Shown in pieces: positions 56,136-64,000 of a stretch of 64,000 nt of DNA; within the stretch, counting starts at the first letter, position 1; each line of letters opens with the position of its first letter. The translations under genes were made by a program, and so were the position numbers. This DNA comes from Vibrio kanaloae (lineage in GTDB: Bacteria > Pseudomonadota > Gammaproteobacteria > Enterobacterales > Vibrionaceae). A model generated the notes under the pieces. It saw only the letters and a list, made by a program, of their open reading frames with translations, was not told where the DNA came from and did no database searches. The stretch covers positions 930,001 to 994,000 of the forward strand of contig NZ_AP025498.1 in NCBI RefSeq assembly GCF_024347535.1. Direction: 5' to 3'.

Positions 56136-56177
56136 TAGTAAATTTCCATTGGGCTTACATCTGTGCGCTAGAATATC

Positions 56178-56194
56178 AGCGTACACGTGTAAGT
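56178..56194. promoter_or_regulatory. FabR-like operator upstream of the desaturase
   Basis: AGCGTACACGTGTAAGT contains the perfect palindrome TACACGTGTA and closely matches the FabR motif reported for E. coli fabA/fabB (AGCGTACA..TGT..GCT; comparison from memory). A second, weaker copy GTGTAAACGTGTATT lies at 56206-56220. Confidence 0.6.
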
Positions 56195-56301
56195 CAAGAT
56201 TGAAAGTGTAAACGTGTATTAGTATGTTTTGCTTAAATATTGTATAAAGGTAGTGTGAAATGTAGTAGCAAGTCATAAATGGAAGTACTAAGGGCTAATA
56301 A

Positions 56302-56847
56302 ATGGAAATTAAGGTAGCTGAATATAAAGATTATGAACGAATCGCCCAATTACATGCGGATAGCTGGAAGCTATATTACCGTGGCATTCTCGCTGACGAT
56401 TACTTAGAAAGTGATGTTTTAGAGGACAGATCTGTTATTTGGCAGACTCGTTTGATCAACCCTCCTTTTAACCAACATGTTTTATTGCTTGAAGAGGGCG
56501 GTTTACTGGTTGGTTTTGTCTGCGCGTTTGGTAATCATAACTTTGAACGTGGCACGTTCATTGATGCGTTACACGTAGACAATAATTATCGTGGCCGAGG
56601 TGTAGGCAAGCGTTTACTGTCTGAACTATCTAAGTGGTTGAAGCAATATTACTCGGATTCAGGACTTTACCTAGAAGTGATGTCTGAAAATCACCAAGCC
56701 ATTGCATTCTATGAAGCGATTGGTGGTAAAGAAGAGCTGGAACAAGTTTGGAATGCACCCTGTGGTAGTCAAGTGAATGAAAAAGTGATTTCTTGGGAGT
56801 CGCCACAAGATCTTGAACAGAAAACTGCTAGTGTCGTTTATTCTTAA
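56302..56847 (+). CDS. GNAT-family N-acetyltransferase
   Basis: 181 residues. The order KVAEYKDYERIAQLHADSWKLYYRGILADDYLE, then GLLVGFVCAF and the acetyl-CoA-binding VDNNYRGRGVGKRLLSELSKWL, then EVMSENHQAIAFYEAIGG is typical of single-domain GNATs. The substrate is unknown. It is divergent from the desaturase, whose regulatory region it shares. Preceded by AAGGGC... and starts with ATG at 56302. Confidence 0.88.
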   Translation: MEIKVAEYKDYERIAQLHADSWKLYYRGILADDYLESDVLEDRSVIWQTRLINPPFNQHVLLLEEGGLLVGFVCAFGNHNFERGTFIDALHVDNNYRGRGVGKRLLSELSKWLKQYYSDSGLYLEVMSENHQAIAFYEAIGGKEELEQVWNAPCGSQVNEKVISWESPQDLEQKTASVVYS

Positions 56848-56901
56848 GCGACTTTTGCGTAGGTAACTCTTATCTTAAAATGAAGCGTGACTGGATTAGA
56901 C

Positions 56902-56932
56902 AAAGCCCCAAATCTGCTAGGTTTGGGGCTTT
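56902..56932 (+). terminator. Rho-independent terminator after the GNAT gene
   Basis: AAAGCCCCAAA / TTTGGGGCTTT perfect stem with 9-base loop, followed by CTCG. Confidence 0.8.
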
Positions 56933-57076
56933 CTCGTTTAGTGATTATCTTGCGTTTTTTTGATTGAAAACGGCAAGTTTTATAGACTTTTCAGTATCTA
57001 ATTGAGATTGATGACCTGAGAGACGACATTTACGCTCTATCGAATATAGAGCGTGAATACGTTAGAGGCAGATTGA

Positions 57077-58021
57077 TTAACGTTTGTTCTTCAAGTAACG
57101 CTTACGACGCTCTTCTTTCTTCTTAATTTGTTGTTCGGCTTTTAGAGCAGCAGCTTCTTCAACTTCGACCAGCTCTTTGGTGATCATCTCCGGTAACTCT
57201 AGAGTGACTTTACCTAAAGTACCGTTGCGCAGTTCGTGAAGTAGAATTTCAGAACATTTGTGAAGGTCGATATGACCACCTGCACGAAGTGCACCACGCT
57301 TACGACCAATCGCTTCCATCAACTCGATGTCAGACTCTGGCAATTCTTCGATTTGGTAGCGTTCTTTAAGTAGATTCGGGTACTGTTTCGCTAAGTATTC
57401 AACCGTATAAAAAGCAACTTCATCGTATTCCATTGCTGTATCTTTAACAGCCCCCGTTGCTGCCAAGCGGAAACCACTGTGTGGGTTTTCTACTTTAGGC
57501 CAAAGGATTCCAGGAGTATCTGAAAGGATCACTCCGTTTTGCAAGTTAATGCGTTGTTGGCGACGAGTCACTGCCGGTTGGTTACCCGTTACCGCGATTG
57601 TACGTCCAACTAAACAGTTGATAATGGTTGATTTACCTACGTTAGGGATACCCATGATCATCGTGCGAATGTTTTTACCCATCTGTTCACGGTGCGGTGC
57701 TAGCTTACGGACTAACTCCATAACATGGTTAACTTCTTCTTTAACGCTGGTGGTAATTGCAATCGCTTTAACACCTTGCTCTTTCTCGAAGTGCTCAATC
57801 CAACGCTGAGTCAGTTCAGGATCCGCAAGGTCACGTTTGTTCAACACTTTTACACAAGGCTTATCGCCGCGCAGTGAAGAGATCATTGGGTTTTCACTAC
57901 TGAACGGAATACGAGCGTCCAGTACTTCGATAATCACATCAACCTGTGGGATAACTTCTTCGATTTCTTTGCGGGCTTTATGCATGTGTCCCGGAAACCA
58001 TTGAATTGTGTTGTTAACCAT
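57077..58021 (-). CDS. ylqF: Circularly permuted GTPase, RbgA/YlqF family
   Basis: 314 residues. GTPase motifs appear in permuted order: the G4 box NKRDLAD first, then the P-loop GIPNVGKST and finally DTPG (G3). The N-terminal IQWFPGHMHKARKEI matches the family's highly conserved start. A basic C-terminal helix (KEERRKRYLKNKR) ends it. RbgA assists late 50S ribosome assembly in Bacillus; the gammaproteobacterial member is presumed to act on ribosomes. A perfect hairpin ACGCTCTAT / ATAGAGCGT lies just past its stop (57032-57054). Confidence 0.93.
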   Translation of the reverse strand: MVNNTIQWFPGHMHKARKEIEEVIPQVDVIIEVLDARIPFSSENPMISSLRGDKPCVKVLNKRDLADPELTQRWIEHFEKEQGVKAIAITTSVKEEVNHVMELVRKLAPHREQMGKNIRTMIMGIPNVGKSTIINCLVGRTIAVTGNQPAVTRRQQRINLQNGVILSDTPGILWPKVENPHSGFRLAATGAVKDTAMEYDEVAFYTVEYLAKQYPNLLKERYQIEELPESDIELMEAIGRKRGALRAGGHIDLHKCSEILLHELRNGTLGKVTLELPEMITKELVEVEEAAALKAEQQIKKKEERRKRYLKNKR

Positions 58022-58490
58022 TTGAAAATATTGCCTTTTTATTGAGTATCTTTGCTAGGGAAATAGTAAAAACTAAGCGAGGATGATATAAGAATCTATC
58101 TATGTCTGACTTTTCCAGCGTTTATAGTGAGATTTTACCACCATAAGTGTGTTGTCGTCGTAAAAATTTAGTTGGATTCACATTTTGGTGGTAGTTGTAC
58201 GTATAGGTATTGCCATTGGTAAGCGTCTAAACTGTAAACCAAGTCATATTTTGGAATACTCCCCCAGTAATGAGAGTAGGTCGATGTAAAGAGGGATAAT
58301 ACGCGATATTGAATAGTGAAGTGAGCAAACCCAGAGCAAAAGTGATCTGGCTTTGTTATGACTAATCTCTCTTTTCTTAACATTATTAATTGTTGTTTTT
58401 TACAATTAACTCAGAATGACGCAATTCCACGCGCAACGCTAGATTGCCGGGAACTAAAATAATTACAAAAATTGCCTTACTGGAAGAAAC
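58022..58490. other. Intergenic region before the LysR gene
   Basis: About 470 bases between divergent genes. A 71-codon minus-strand open frame at 58168-58383 shows no recognisable family and lacks a good ribosome site, so I do not call it. No clear operator seen. Confidence 0.45.
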
Positions 58491-59417
58491 ATGAAAATCA
58501 AACCACTCCCGCCTTTAAATAGCTTGGTGGCATTTGAAGCATCTGCTCGGCAACTAAGCTTTACCCTTGCGGCAGAAGAGCTCAACGTGACACAGGGCGC
58601 AATAAGCCGCCAAATTCGTCAACTAGAAGAGTACCTTGGCAAAGCCATGTTCACGCGGGCAAACCGCAGTATCAATTTAACGCCAACTGGTCTGCAATAT
58701 TACCAATCGATCAGTCATTCTTTACTTGATATTGCGCAGGTCACCGGAGAAGTTAAAAAATGGCAAGGAGAGCAAAAAATCACGGTCGCGACGACTAATG
58801 CCATGGCGGCCTTATGGCTGCTACCGAAAGTGGCAGAATTTCAAAATGAGCATGACGATATCGATATCCGTATATTGGCCTCAGACAATATCCTCGATTT
58901 ACGACGCTTAGATTGCGATATCGCACTGTTTTATTGCCGTACGCCTCCGGCTGAGATGGAAGTTACTACGCTCTTTTCTGAAGAAGTTTTTCCTGTGTGT
59001 AGTCCTCTTTATATGGAAAAGATCGGTAACCCGACCGAAGCCGAAGAGATCTTCAGTAAAACCTTACTTTATTTGGAAGAGTCCCAGCGAGATTGGGTGA
59101 ACTGGGAGCAGTGGTTCAGCGGCGTTGATTTACCTAACATGACGCCAAGAAATCGTATGAATATCAATAATTACCCGATGTTGTTACAAGCAGCGATCAA
59201 CGGACAAGGTATTGCTTTGGCTTGGGGATCGTTGGTAGATGACTATCTGCAAAGCGGCGCGTTAGTTAGACCGGTCGAACACTTACTTTCAACGCCTTCA
59301 AAATTTTCTATGCTAGAGCCCAAAGGAAGAGGGTTAGTGCCCGCCAGTGTTAAACGTTTTCGTGAATGGTTGCTTCACCAATTGCCGGACGAAGTGGGTG
59401 ATAAGGGGTTAGTGTAG
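58491..59417 (+). CDS. LysR-family transcriptional regulator (GcvA-like)
   Basis: 308 residues. N-terminal winged helix: PPLNSLVAFEASARQLSFTLAAEELNVTQGAISRQIRQLEEYLGKAMFTRANRSINLT. The C-terminal LysR substrate domain includes VATTNAMAALWLLPKVAEFQNEHDDIDIRI and NGQGIALAWGSLVDDYL. GcvA-like members often regulate betaine and amino-acid catabolism. It sits next to the BCCT and Rieske oxygenase genes, so it most probably controls them. GGAAG precedes the start. Confidence 0.92.
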   Translation: MKIKPLPPLNSLVAFEASARQLSFTLAAEELNVTQGAISRQIRQLEEYLGKAMFTRANRSINLTPTGLQYYQSISHSLLDIAQVTGEVKKWQGEQKITVATTNAMAALWLLPKVAEFQNEHDDIDIRILASDNILDLRRLDCDIALFYCRTPPAEMEVTTLFSEEVFPVCSPLYMEKIGNPTEAEEIFSKTLLYLEESQRDWVNWEQWFSGVDLPNMTPRNRMNINNYPMLLQAAINGQGIALAWGSLVDDYLQSGALVRPVEHLLSTPSKFSMLEPKGRGLVPASVKRFREWLLHQLPDEVGDKGLV

Positions 59418-59460
59418 TTAATGTGTTTACATGACTGTTTAATGGGAAGCAAAAAATGAA

Positions 59461-59489
59461 AAGCGGGAAGAGATCTTCCCGCTTTGTTG
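59461..59489. terminator. Terminator between LysR and BCCT genes
   Basis: AAGCGGGAAGA / TCTTCCCGCTT perfect palindrome with loop GATC, followed by TGTTGTTG, between convergent genes. Confidence 0.85.
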
Positions 59490-59519
59490 TTGAATGATGT
59501 GGTTTCAGTCGGCGTTGCT

Positions 59520-61250
59520 CTAAGTCAGAGCCGGTTTTTGTTCTAAGGCACTGTCTTGTTCTGATTTAACTTTAGATTGTGGCATCGCGCCAACCTTCGT
59601 TTCAACCATTGGTTCTACAGGGCCATCCAACTTATCTTTCTCTGGGTGAACGTGCTCAGGAAGCATCGCCCAAGGCTTAGGCTCGCGTCGAATGCTATGG
59701 AACAGAGTTAAGCTCATTACCGAGATAAAGATCGCGATAGGGAAGCCCGCAATAATAGAGGCAGTCTGCATTGCTTTTAAGCCTCCCGCATACAGCAGTA
59801 CGCCAGAAATTGCCGCAATCATAACGCCCCATAGTACACGAATGGATTTGGGTGGCTCGCTATCCCCCGCGGCGTCTAACGTACACAGGACCAATGTTCC
59901 AGAGTCAGCAGAGGTAATGAAATAGGTCCCAAGAAGCATACAAGCCAGCACACTTAGCAGTTTACCGAACATACCTGTGTCTAGATTATCGAACATGGTA
60001 AACAGTGCTCGCGTTGTATCGGCTTTGGTTGCCTCTAGAATCGGACCTCCAGTGAATGGCGCAGGTGCGGCTTGACCGGCTTCTTGTGCGGCAACCACTT
60101 GTGCTTCGTGCGCCACACGTGCATCTTGTTCCACTTTCAGTGCTGCGCCGCCAAAGACAGAAATCCATAAGAAAGTGATTAGCGTTGGAACAATTAAAGC
60201 ACCGCCAATAAGTTCACGAATAGTACGTCCTTTCGAAATCCGCGCGATAAACATACCCACGAACGGTGCCCACGTCATCCACCACGGCCAGTAGTATGCA
60301 GTCCACCAGTTTTGCCACCCTGAGTCATTCTGTGTGTCGCTCCATAGGCTCATACCGACAATATTCTGCGCATACAAGCCGGTACTTTCTAGTAGAGTAT
60401 TGAGAATGTAGCGCGTTGGTCCGATGTAAAGCACAACCAGAACTAGCATAAGTGAGAGCAGCATATTCCATTCTGATAGACGGCGAATTCCTTTACCCAC
60501 GCCAGACAAAACGGACGCTACCGCACAAGTACATAAAGCCACAATAATGAATAGTTGTGTACCTAAACTGATACCTAAGCCGAAGGCTTGATTCAGGCCT
60601 GAGTTAATTTGAATAACCCCCATCCCCAAGGTTTGTGAAATACCGAATGCGGTCACCGCAACTGTCAGGATATCTACGGTATGACCGATTGGGCCGTAAA
60701 TTCGGTCACCGATCAAAGGGTGCAGAATAGAGCGGAGTGTAAACGGCAAATCTTTACGGTAAGAAAAGTAAGACAACGCGAGCGCAACAATAATAAAGAC
60801 AGACCACGGGTGTAGGCCCCAGTGGAAAAAAGTCAGTTTCATTGATGTTGTGGCAGCTTCATTCGTTAACCCTTGTGAAAATGGGTTATCGGCGTAATGC
60901 CACATCGGTTCAGCGACAGACCAGAAAATCAGGCCTATCCCCATACCGCCAGAAAACAACATGGAAATCCAAGATAAGTAGCTAAACTCTGGCTTTTCAT
61001 CGTCTTTACTCAAACGAATATGACCGTAACGGCTGACCATTAGGTAGATAAGAAACCCGACAACTAAAGAGACGAGTCCGATATAAAACCACTTCATATT
61101 CTGCAAAAGAATACCGGAAATAGTTTCAAAGTACTGACCCGCTTGGTTGGCGAGAATGGCACAGAAAAGTACAAAACCGATGACAACGATCTTAGATGCG
61201 ATCGTCACAGTTGGGTTGAGTCCTTTCAATATCCCTGATGTTGCTCTCAT
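59520..61250 (-). CDS. BCCT-family quaternary-amine transporter
   Basis: 576 residues, about 12 hydrophobic segments. Typical BCCT marks: GGMGIGLIFWSVAEPMWHY (the glycine stretch and AEP), WWTAYYWPWWMTWAPFVGMFIARISKGRTIRE (Trp-rich signature) and TYFITSADSGTLVL. A Lys/Glu/Gln-rich C-terminal tail of ~45 residues may sense osmolarity, as in BetP-like proteins. The GMGIG motif is the form found in sodium- or proton-coupled betaine carriers (family knowledge). It probably imports the substrate of the adjacent Rieske oxygenase, such as carnitine or betaine (inference). Confidence 0.92.
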   Translation of the reverse strand: MRATSGILKGLNPTVTIASKIVVIGFVLFCAILANQAGQYFETISGILLQNMKWFYIGLVSLVVGFLIYLMVSRYGHIRLSKDDEKPEFSYLSWISMLFSGGMGIGLIFWSVAEPMWHYADNPFSQGLTNEAATTSMKLTFFHWGLHPWSVFIIVALALSYFSYRKDLPFTLRSILHPLIGDRIYGPIGHTVDILTVAVTAFGISQTLGMGVIQINSGLNQAFGLGISLGTQLFIIVALCTCAVASVLSGVGKGIRRLSEWNMLLSLMLVLVVLYIGPTRYILNTLLESTGLYAQNIVGMSLWSDTQNDSGWQNWWTAYYWPWWMTWAPFVGMFIARISKGRTIRELIGGALIVPTLITFLWISVFGGAALKVEQDARVAHEAQVVAAQEAGQAAPAPFTGGPILEATKADTTRALFTMFDNLDTGMFGKLLSVLACMLLGTYFITSADSGTLVLCTLDAAGDSEPPKSIRVLWGVMIAAISGVLLYAGGLKAMQTASIIAGFPIAIFISVMSLTLFHSIRREPKPWAMLPEHVHPEKDKLDGPVEPMVETKVGAMPQSKVKSEQDSALEQKPALT

Positions 61251-61570
61251 AGGCGTCCCTCACATTACTTTTGTTAGTTGTGTTATTGTTTGTTGCTTTA
61301 TTGTTAAATTTTGAAAGAGAGTAGAGAGTGCTTAGCGCCGTTTCAACTGATTAATACTCATCGGTTGATGAGTATTAATCATGCAAACAATAACCTTGTT
61401 TAATTACGTAGTTTTTTGTTGTCTAGGAATAATACATGGATGACAAAAACTCATCCAAGCCCTCCGAAAAAGTCGTTTGTTTGTTGCGGTTTTGTTAATC
61501 AATATTGGCATCACTAACACAACACGATGTTGTACGCACTGGATGCAACTCGACTTTCGGAGATAAGAAT
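61251..61570. promoter_or_regulatory. Divergent control region of the quaternary-amine locus
   Basis: About 320 AT-rich bases between the divergent BCCT and Rieske oxygenase genes. No gene. It holds a perfect 14-bp inverted repeat (61349-61380, listed next), and TTGTT-type repeats fill its left part. GGAG precedes the oxygenase ATG at 61571. Confidence 0.55.
61349..61380. promoter_or_regulatory. Perfect 14-bp inverted repeat, candidate operator
   Basis: GATTAATACTCATC (61349-61362) and GATGAGTATTAATC (61367-61380) with a GGTT centre. It has no T tract and lies about 100 bp upstream of the BCCT start and 190 bp upstream of the oxygenase start, so a regulator site is likelier than a terminator. 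Confidence 0.6.
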
Positions 61571-62758
61571 ATGAGCAATGTCAACCAAACCATTATTCCT
61601 GTTGAACTTGTTGATAAAGTACTAAACCCAATCAGCGAAGCGACAGGGATGCCAAACGAAGCCTACACAAATGCTGAGTACTTTACGTTTGAGCGTGATC
61701 AGGTGTTTGGTAACACATGGGTATGTATTGGTTTTGCCTCGGACCTTCTTAAAGATGGCTACGTGATGCCAATAGACTTCATGAACTTACCACTATTAAT
61801 GATGAGAAACCGTCAAGGTGAAGTTCAAGTATTCCACAACGTGTGTAGTCATCGTGGTATGAAGCTTGTTCATGAAGCGGGTGAGGTGCAAGGCATGATT
61901 CGCTGTCCTTACCATTCATGGACTTATGATCTTGACGGCAACCTAAAAGGCACGCCACATATCGGCGGTATAGCGAAGCATAAAGATGACCGCTTTAAAT
62001 GTGAAAAGCACGGTCTGAAACCATTGCGTTCAGCGGTATGGATGGACATGGTTTTTGTCAACCTGTCGGGTGATGCTGCAAGCTTTGAAGAACATATTGC
62101 ACCGTTAGAACAACGTTGGCAGACATTCTTGGGTAAAGACGGTTTGAGCCTTCTGCGTCGTGTCAACATGGGTGGTAACTTAGAAATCGAAGTGAACAGC
62201 AACTGGAAGCTAACAGTGGAAAATTACTGTGAAGCGTACCATCTGCCATGGGTACACCCAAGTTTGAATAGCTACTCGCGTTTGGAAGATCACTATAACA
62301 TCATGTTTGACGAACGTTTTGCAGGCCAGGGCAGCCTTGCATACAACCTGTCTGACACGGCGGGTACGCATCTTCCAAAATTTCCTAGTTGGCCAGAAGA
62401 CAAACTACGCCATGCAGAATACGTAGCGTTATTCCCGAATGTGTTACTTGGCATTCAGGCCGACCACGCCTTTGCGATGATGATCGAACCAATTAATGCC
62501 GACAAGAGCATTGAGCACCTTCGCGTCCTTTATGTCGGTGACGAAGCAACCAAAGATGAATTTGCCGCTTGTCGCACTGCCACCGTTGAATCTTGGCGTG
62601 TGGTATTTGGTGAAGATATAGGTGCGGTAGAGGGCATGCAGCAAGGTCGCTATTCACCAGGCTTCGGTGGTGGCGTGTTCTCACCTGAAATGGATGTCCC
62701 AACTCACTTTTTCCAAACATGGTTAGCGAAACAAGTCAAAACGGCAATGGAGCAGTAA
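61571..62758 (+). CDS. Rieske non-haem iron oxygenase, quaternary-ammonium type (CntA/GbcA-like)
   Basis: 395 residues from the ATG at 61571, with GGAG nine bases upstream; the longer frame at 61505 has no family support. The Rieske [2Fe-2S] motif is C92-S-H94 and C112-P-Y-H115. The mononuclear iron site is in NWKLTVENYCEAYHLPWVH, with His224 and His229. The bridging residue three before His224 is Glu221 rather than the Asp usual in aromatic dioxygenases. This is the arrangement described for carnitine oxygenase CntA/YeaW and relatives (family knowledge). It probably oxidises carnitine, betaine or another quaternary amine. The aldehyde dehydrogenase starts two bases after its stop. A reductase partner is not in the window. 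Confidence 0.88.
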   Translation: MSNVNQTIIPVELVDKVLNPISEATGMPNEAYTNAEYFTFERDQVFGNTWVCIGFASDLLKDGYVMPIDFMNLPLLMMRNRQGEVQVFHNVCSHRGMKLVHEAGEVQGMIRCPYHSWTYDLDGNLKGTPHIGGIAKHKDDRFKCEKHGLKPLRSAVWMDMVFVNLSGDAASFEEHIAPLEQRWQTFLGKDGLSLLRRVNMGGNLEIEVNSNWKLTVENYCEAYHLPWVHPSLNSYSRLEDHYNIMFDERFAGQGSLAYNLSDTAGTHLPKFPSWPEDKLRHAEYVALFPNVLLGIQADHAFAMMIEPINADKSIEHLRVLYVGDEATKDEFAACRTATVESWRVVFGEDIGAVEGMQQGRYSPGFGGGVFSPEMDVPTHFFQTWLAKQVKTAMEQ

Positions 62759-62759
62759 T

Positions 62760-64000
62760 ATGATGCATTACCTCAATTATATTGACGGTGAATGGTGCAA
62801 TTCCGAGCATTCACTTATGGTCATGAATCCAGGTACCGCAGAAGCTTACGCGACAATTGCAGAAGCGACTATTGCCGATGCAGATCGAGCAATGGCAGCT
62901 GCTCGCCGAGTGGTTAATCAAGGTATTCTGTCGGACATTCGTCCTGCGGTAAGAACAGAATGGATGCTAAAAGCGGCCGTGGCGATTCGTGAAATGGTTG
63001 ATGAAGGTGGGCTCGTTGCCTGTCGTGAAAATGGTAAATCTTTGCAAGATGCCAAAGATGAGTTTTTAGAATCGGCACGCTACTTCGAATACTACGCGGG
63101 TATGGCAGACAAGCTGGAAGGAACGTCGATACCACTGGGTAAAGACTATGTCGATTTCACTCAGTACGCTCCGTTTGGCGTTTCTGTGCAGATCGTACCG
63201 TGGAACTTTCCGGTATCGATTTGCGCTCGTTCCTTAGCACCAGCATTAGCCGCGGGTAATGCTGTGGTTATTAAGTCGCCTGAGATCTCACCACTGGCCA
63301 TGACGTTACTGATTAAAGCGATTGAAAAAGCGGGCTTCCCGAAAGGCACGATTAACCTACTGTGTGGTAAAGGCTCTGTAGTTGGTAGTCATTTAGTGCA
63401 GCACCAAGAGGTCGATCAAATCGTATTCACAGGATCGGTACCGACAGGCCAACGCATATTGAAAGATTCAGCGCAAAGAGCAACACCATCAGTGATGGAG
63501 CTAGGTGGTAAGTCTGCCGCTATCGCACTGAAGGATGTAAACCTTGAAACACTGCTGAAAAGCGTTCAGGTCGGTATTTTCTTCAATGCGGGCCAAGTGT
63601 GTTCAGCGATGTCTCGTTTATTGATCCAAAAAGAACGTTATGAAGAAGTGAAAGCGGCTGTAGTCGAAATGGCCCAAGGCCTGACCATTGGTCAAGGTGA
63701 AAGCCAGCCAGATCTCACACCGCTTGTCTCTGCTGATCAACAAGCGCGTGTGCTTGAAATGATAGCGCAAGCGAAAGCTGACGGCGCGAAGATTCTTACT
63801 GGTGGCTACGCACCTGATCTATCGGGCTACTTTATCGCTCCGACGGTGATTGAAGCCACGCCGGATATGCGTATAGCGCAAGAAGAAGTGTTTGGCCCTG
63901 TGTTAGTGGTTACATCGTTTGAAACCGAACAAAAAGCCATCGAGATCGCGAATGGCACTGATTTTGGTTTAGTGGCTGGTGTATTTGGTGAAAAGCTAAA
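62760..64000 (+). CDS. Aldehyde dehydrogenase, 3' end beyond window
   Basis: At least 413 codons from the ATG at 62760 (GGAG seven bases upstream); the frame is open to base 64000. ALDH superfamily marks: VPWNFPVSICARSLAPALAAGNAVVIKSPE, catalytic Glu in MELGGKSA, catalytic Cys in NAGQVCSAMSRL and EEVFGPVLVV. Substrate-specificity residues cannot be read reliably. It starts two bases after the oxygenase stop, so the two are one transcription unit. In carnitine loci the enzyme at this position oxidises malic semialdehyde, which is the best guess here. Confidence 0.93.
   Translation, partial: MMHYLNYIDGEWCNSEHSLMVMNPGTAEAYATIAEATIADADRAMAAARRVVNQGILSDIRPAVRTEWMLKAAVAIREMVDEGGLVACRENGKSLQDAKDEFLESARYFEYYAGMADKLEGTSIPLGKDYVDFTQYAPFGVSVQIVPWNFPVSICARSLAPALAAGNAVVIKSPEISPLAMTLLIKAIEKAGFPKGTINLLCGKGSVVGSHLVQHQEVDQIVFTGSVPTGQRILKDSAQRATPSVMELGGKSAAIALKDVNLETLLKSVQVGIFFNAGQVCSAMSRLLIQKERYEEVKAAVVEMAQGLTIGQGESQPDLTPLVSADQQARVLEMIAQAKADGAKILTGGYAPDLSGYFIAPTVIEATPDMRIAQEEVFGPVLVVTSFETEQKAIEIANGTDFGLVAGVFGEKL

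Noticed and set aside
57032..57054. Perfect hairpin ACGCTCTAT / ATAGAGCGT past ylqF
   Set aside because: No T tract on either strand, so I do not call it a terminator; it may only be a chance or stability stem.
58168..58383. 71-codon minus-strand frame between ylqF and LysR genes
   Set aside because: No family, no Shine-Dalgarno, and its composition resembles intergenic sequence.
1..64000. CRISPR arrays, tRNA or rRNA genes, integron attC arrays, prophage
   Set aside because: No regular short repeats, cloverleaf or integrase/phage structural genes were seen on either strand.

Overview
The window looks like chromosome II of a marine Vibrio, probably of the V. splendidus type. This rests on gene content and order: norR/hmp, the polyhydroxybutyrate cluster phaB-phaA-phaP-phaC next to a napFDABC operon with narQ/narP, a large chitinase, two BCCT transporters, a DEAD-box helicase and a MITE with AATACCAATC ends of a kind common in vibrios. 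Species assignment is inference. No tRNA, rRNA, CRISPR array, prophage or complete insertion sequence was found.

Layout. 1-6.6 kb is accessory: a truncated AraC regulator, a triple-domain RidA protein, small proteins (lipoprotein, 49-residue membrane protein, GNAT, YciI, secreted hydrolase), a DUF417 membrane protein and a frameshifted single-domain RidA pseudogene. 6.6-14.5 kb holds a BCCT transporter, a 1055-residue multidomain GH18 chitinase, a SemiSWEET/YgjV-like membrane protein, a DUF4136 lipoprotein and a DD-carboxypeptidase. 14.6-22.2 kb has a YkgJ protein, a long pseudouridine synthase, a gst-MDR reductase-tetR group carrying two identical operators, an FKBP isomerase, a lipidated DsbA-like protein, an OmpA-like lipoprotein and a glutaredoxin. 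22.3-25.5 kb is the divergent norR/hmp nitric-oxide detoxification pair with NorR sites and a sigma-54 promoter. 25.6-39.4 kb has a TDT transporter, clcA, a long intergenic stretch with a possible leader ORF and a MITE, a YeiR-like zinc GTPase, an RhlE-like helicase, a LysE exporter, PhoX, a YggL-like protein, a DMT exporter with its Lrp regulator, and several unknowns.

39.8-44.2 kb is the PHB operon (reductase, thiolase, phasin, class I synthase). Facing it at 44.3-48.9 kb is the periplasmic nitrate reductase operon napFDABC plus a 45-residue membrane protein, divergent from narQ-narP (both with TTG starts). A NarP-like 7-2-7 element and an FNR-like element lie between them. The anaerobic theme continues with dcuC. 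53-58 kb has a GGDEF protein, an acyl desaturase with a FabR-like operator, a GNAT and an RbgA/YlqF GTPase.

58.5-64 kb is a catabolic locus: LysR regulator, BCCT transporter, Rieske oxygenase of the quaternary-ammonium type (Glu at the bridging position) and an aldehyde dehydrogenase running off the window. Its make-up resembles carnitine-to-trimethylamine loci. A perfect 14-bp inverted repeat lies between the divergent transporter and oxygenase genes.
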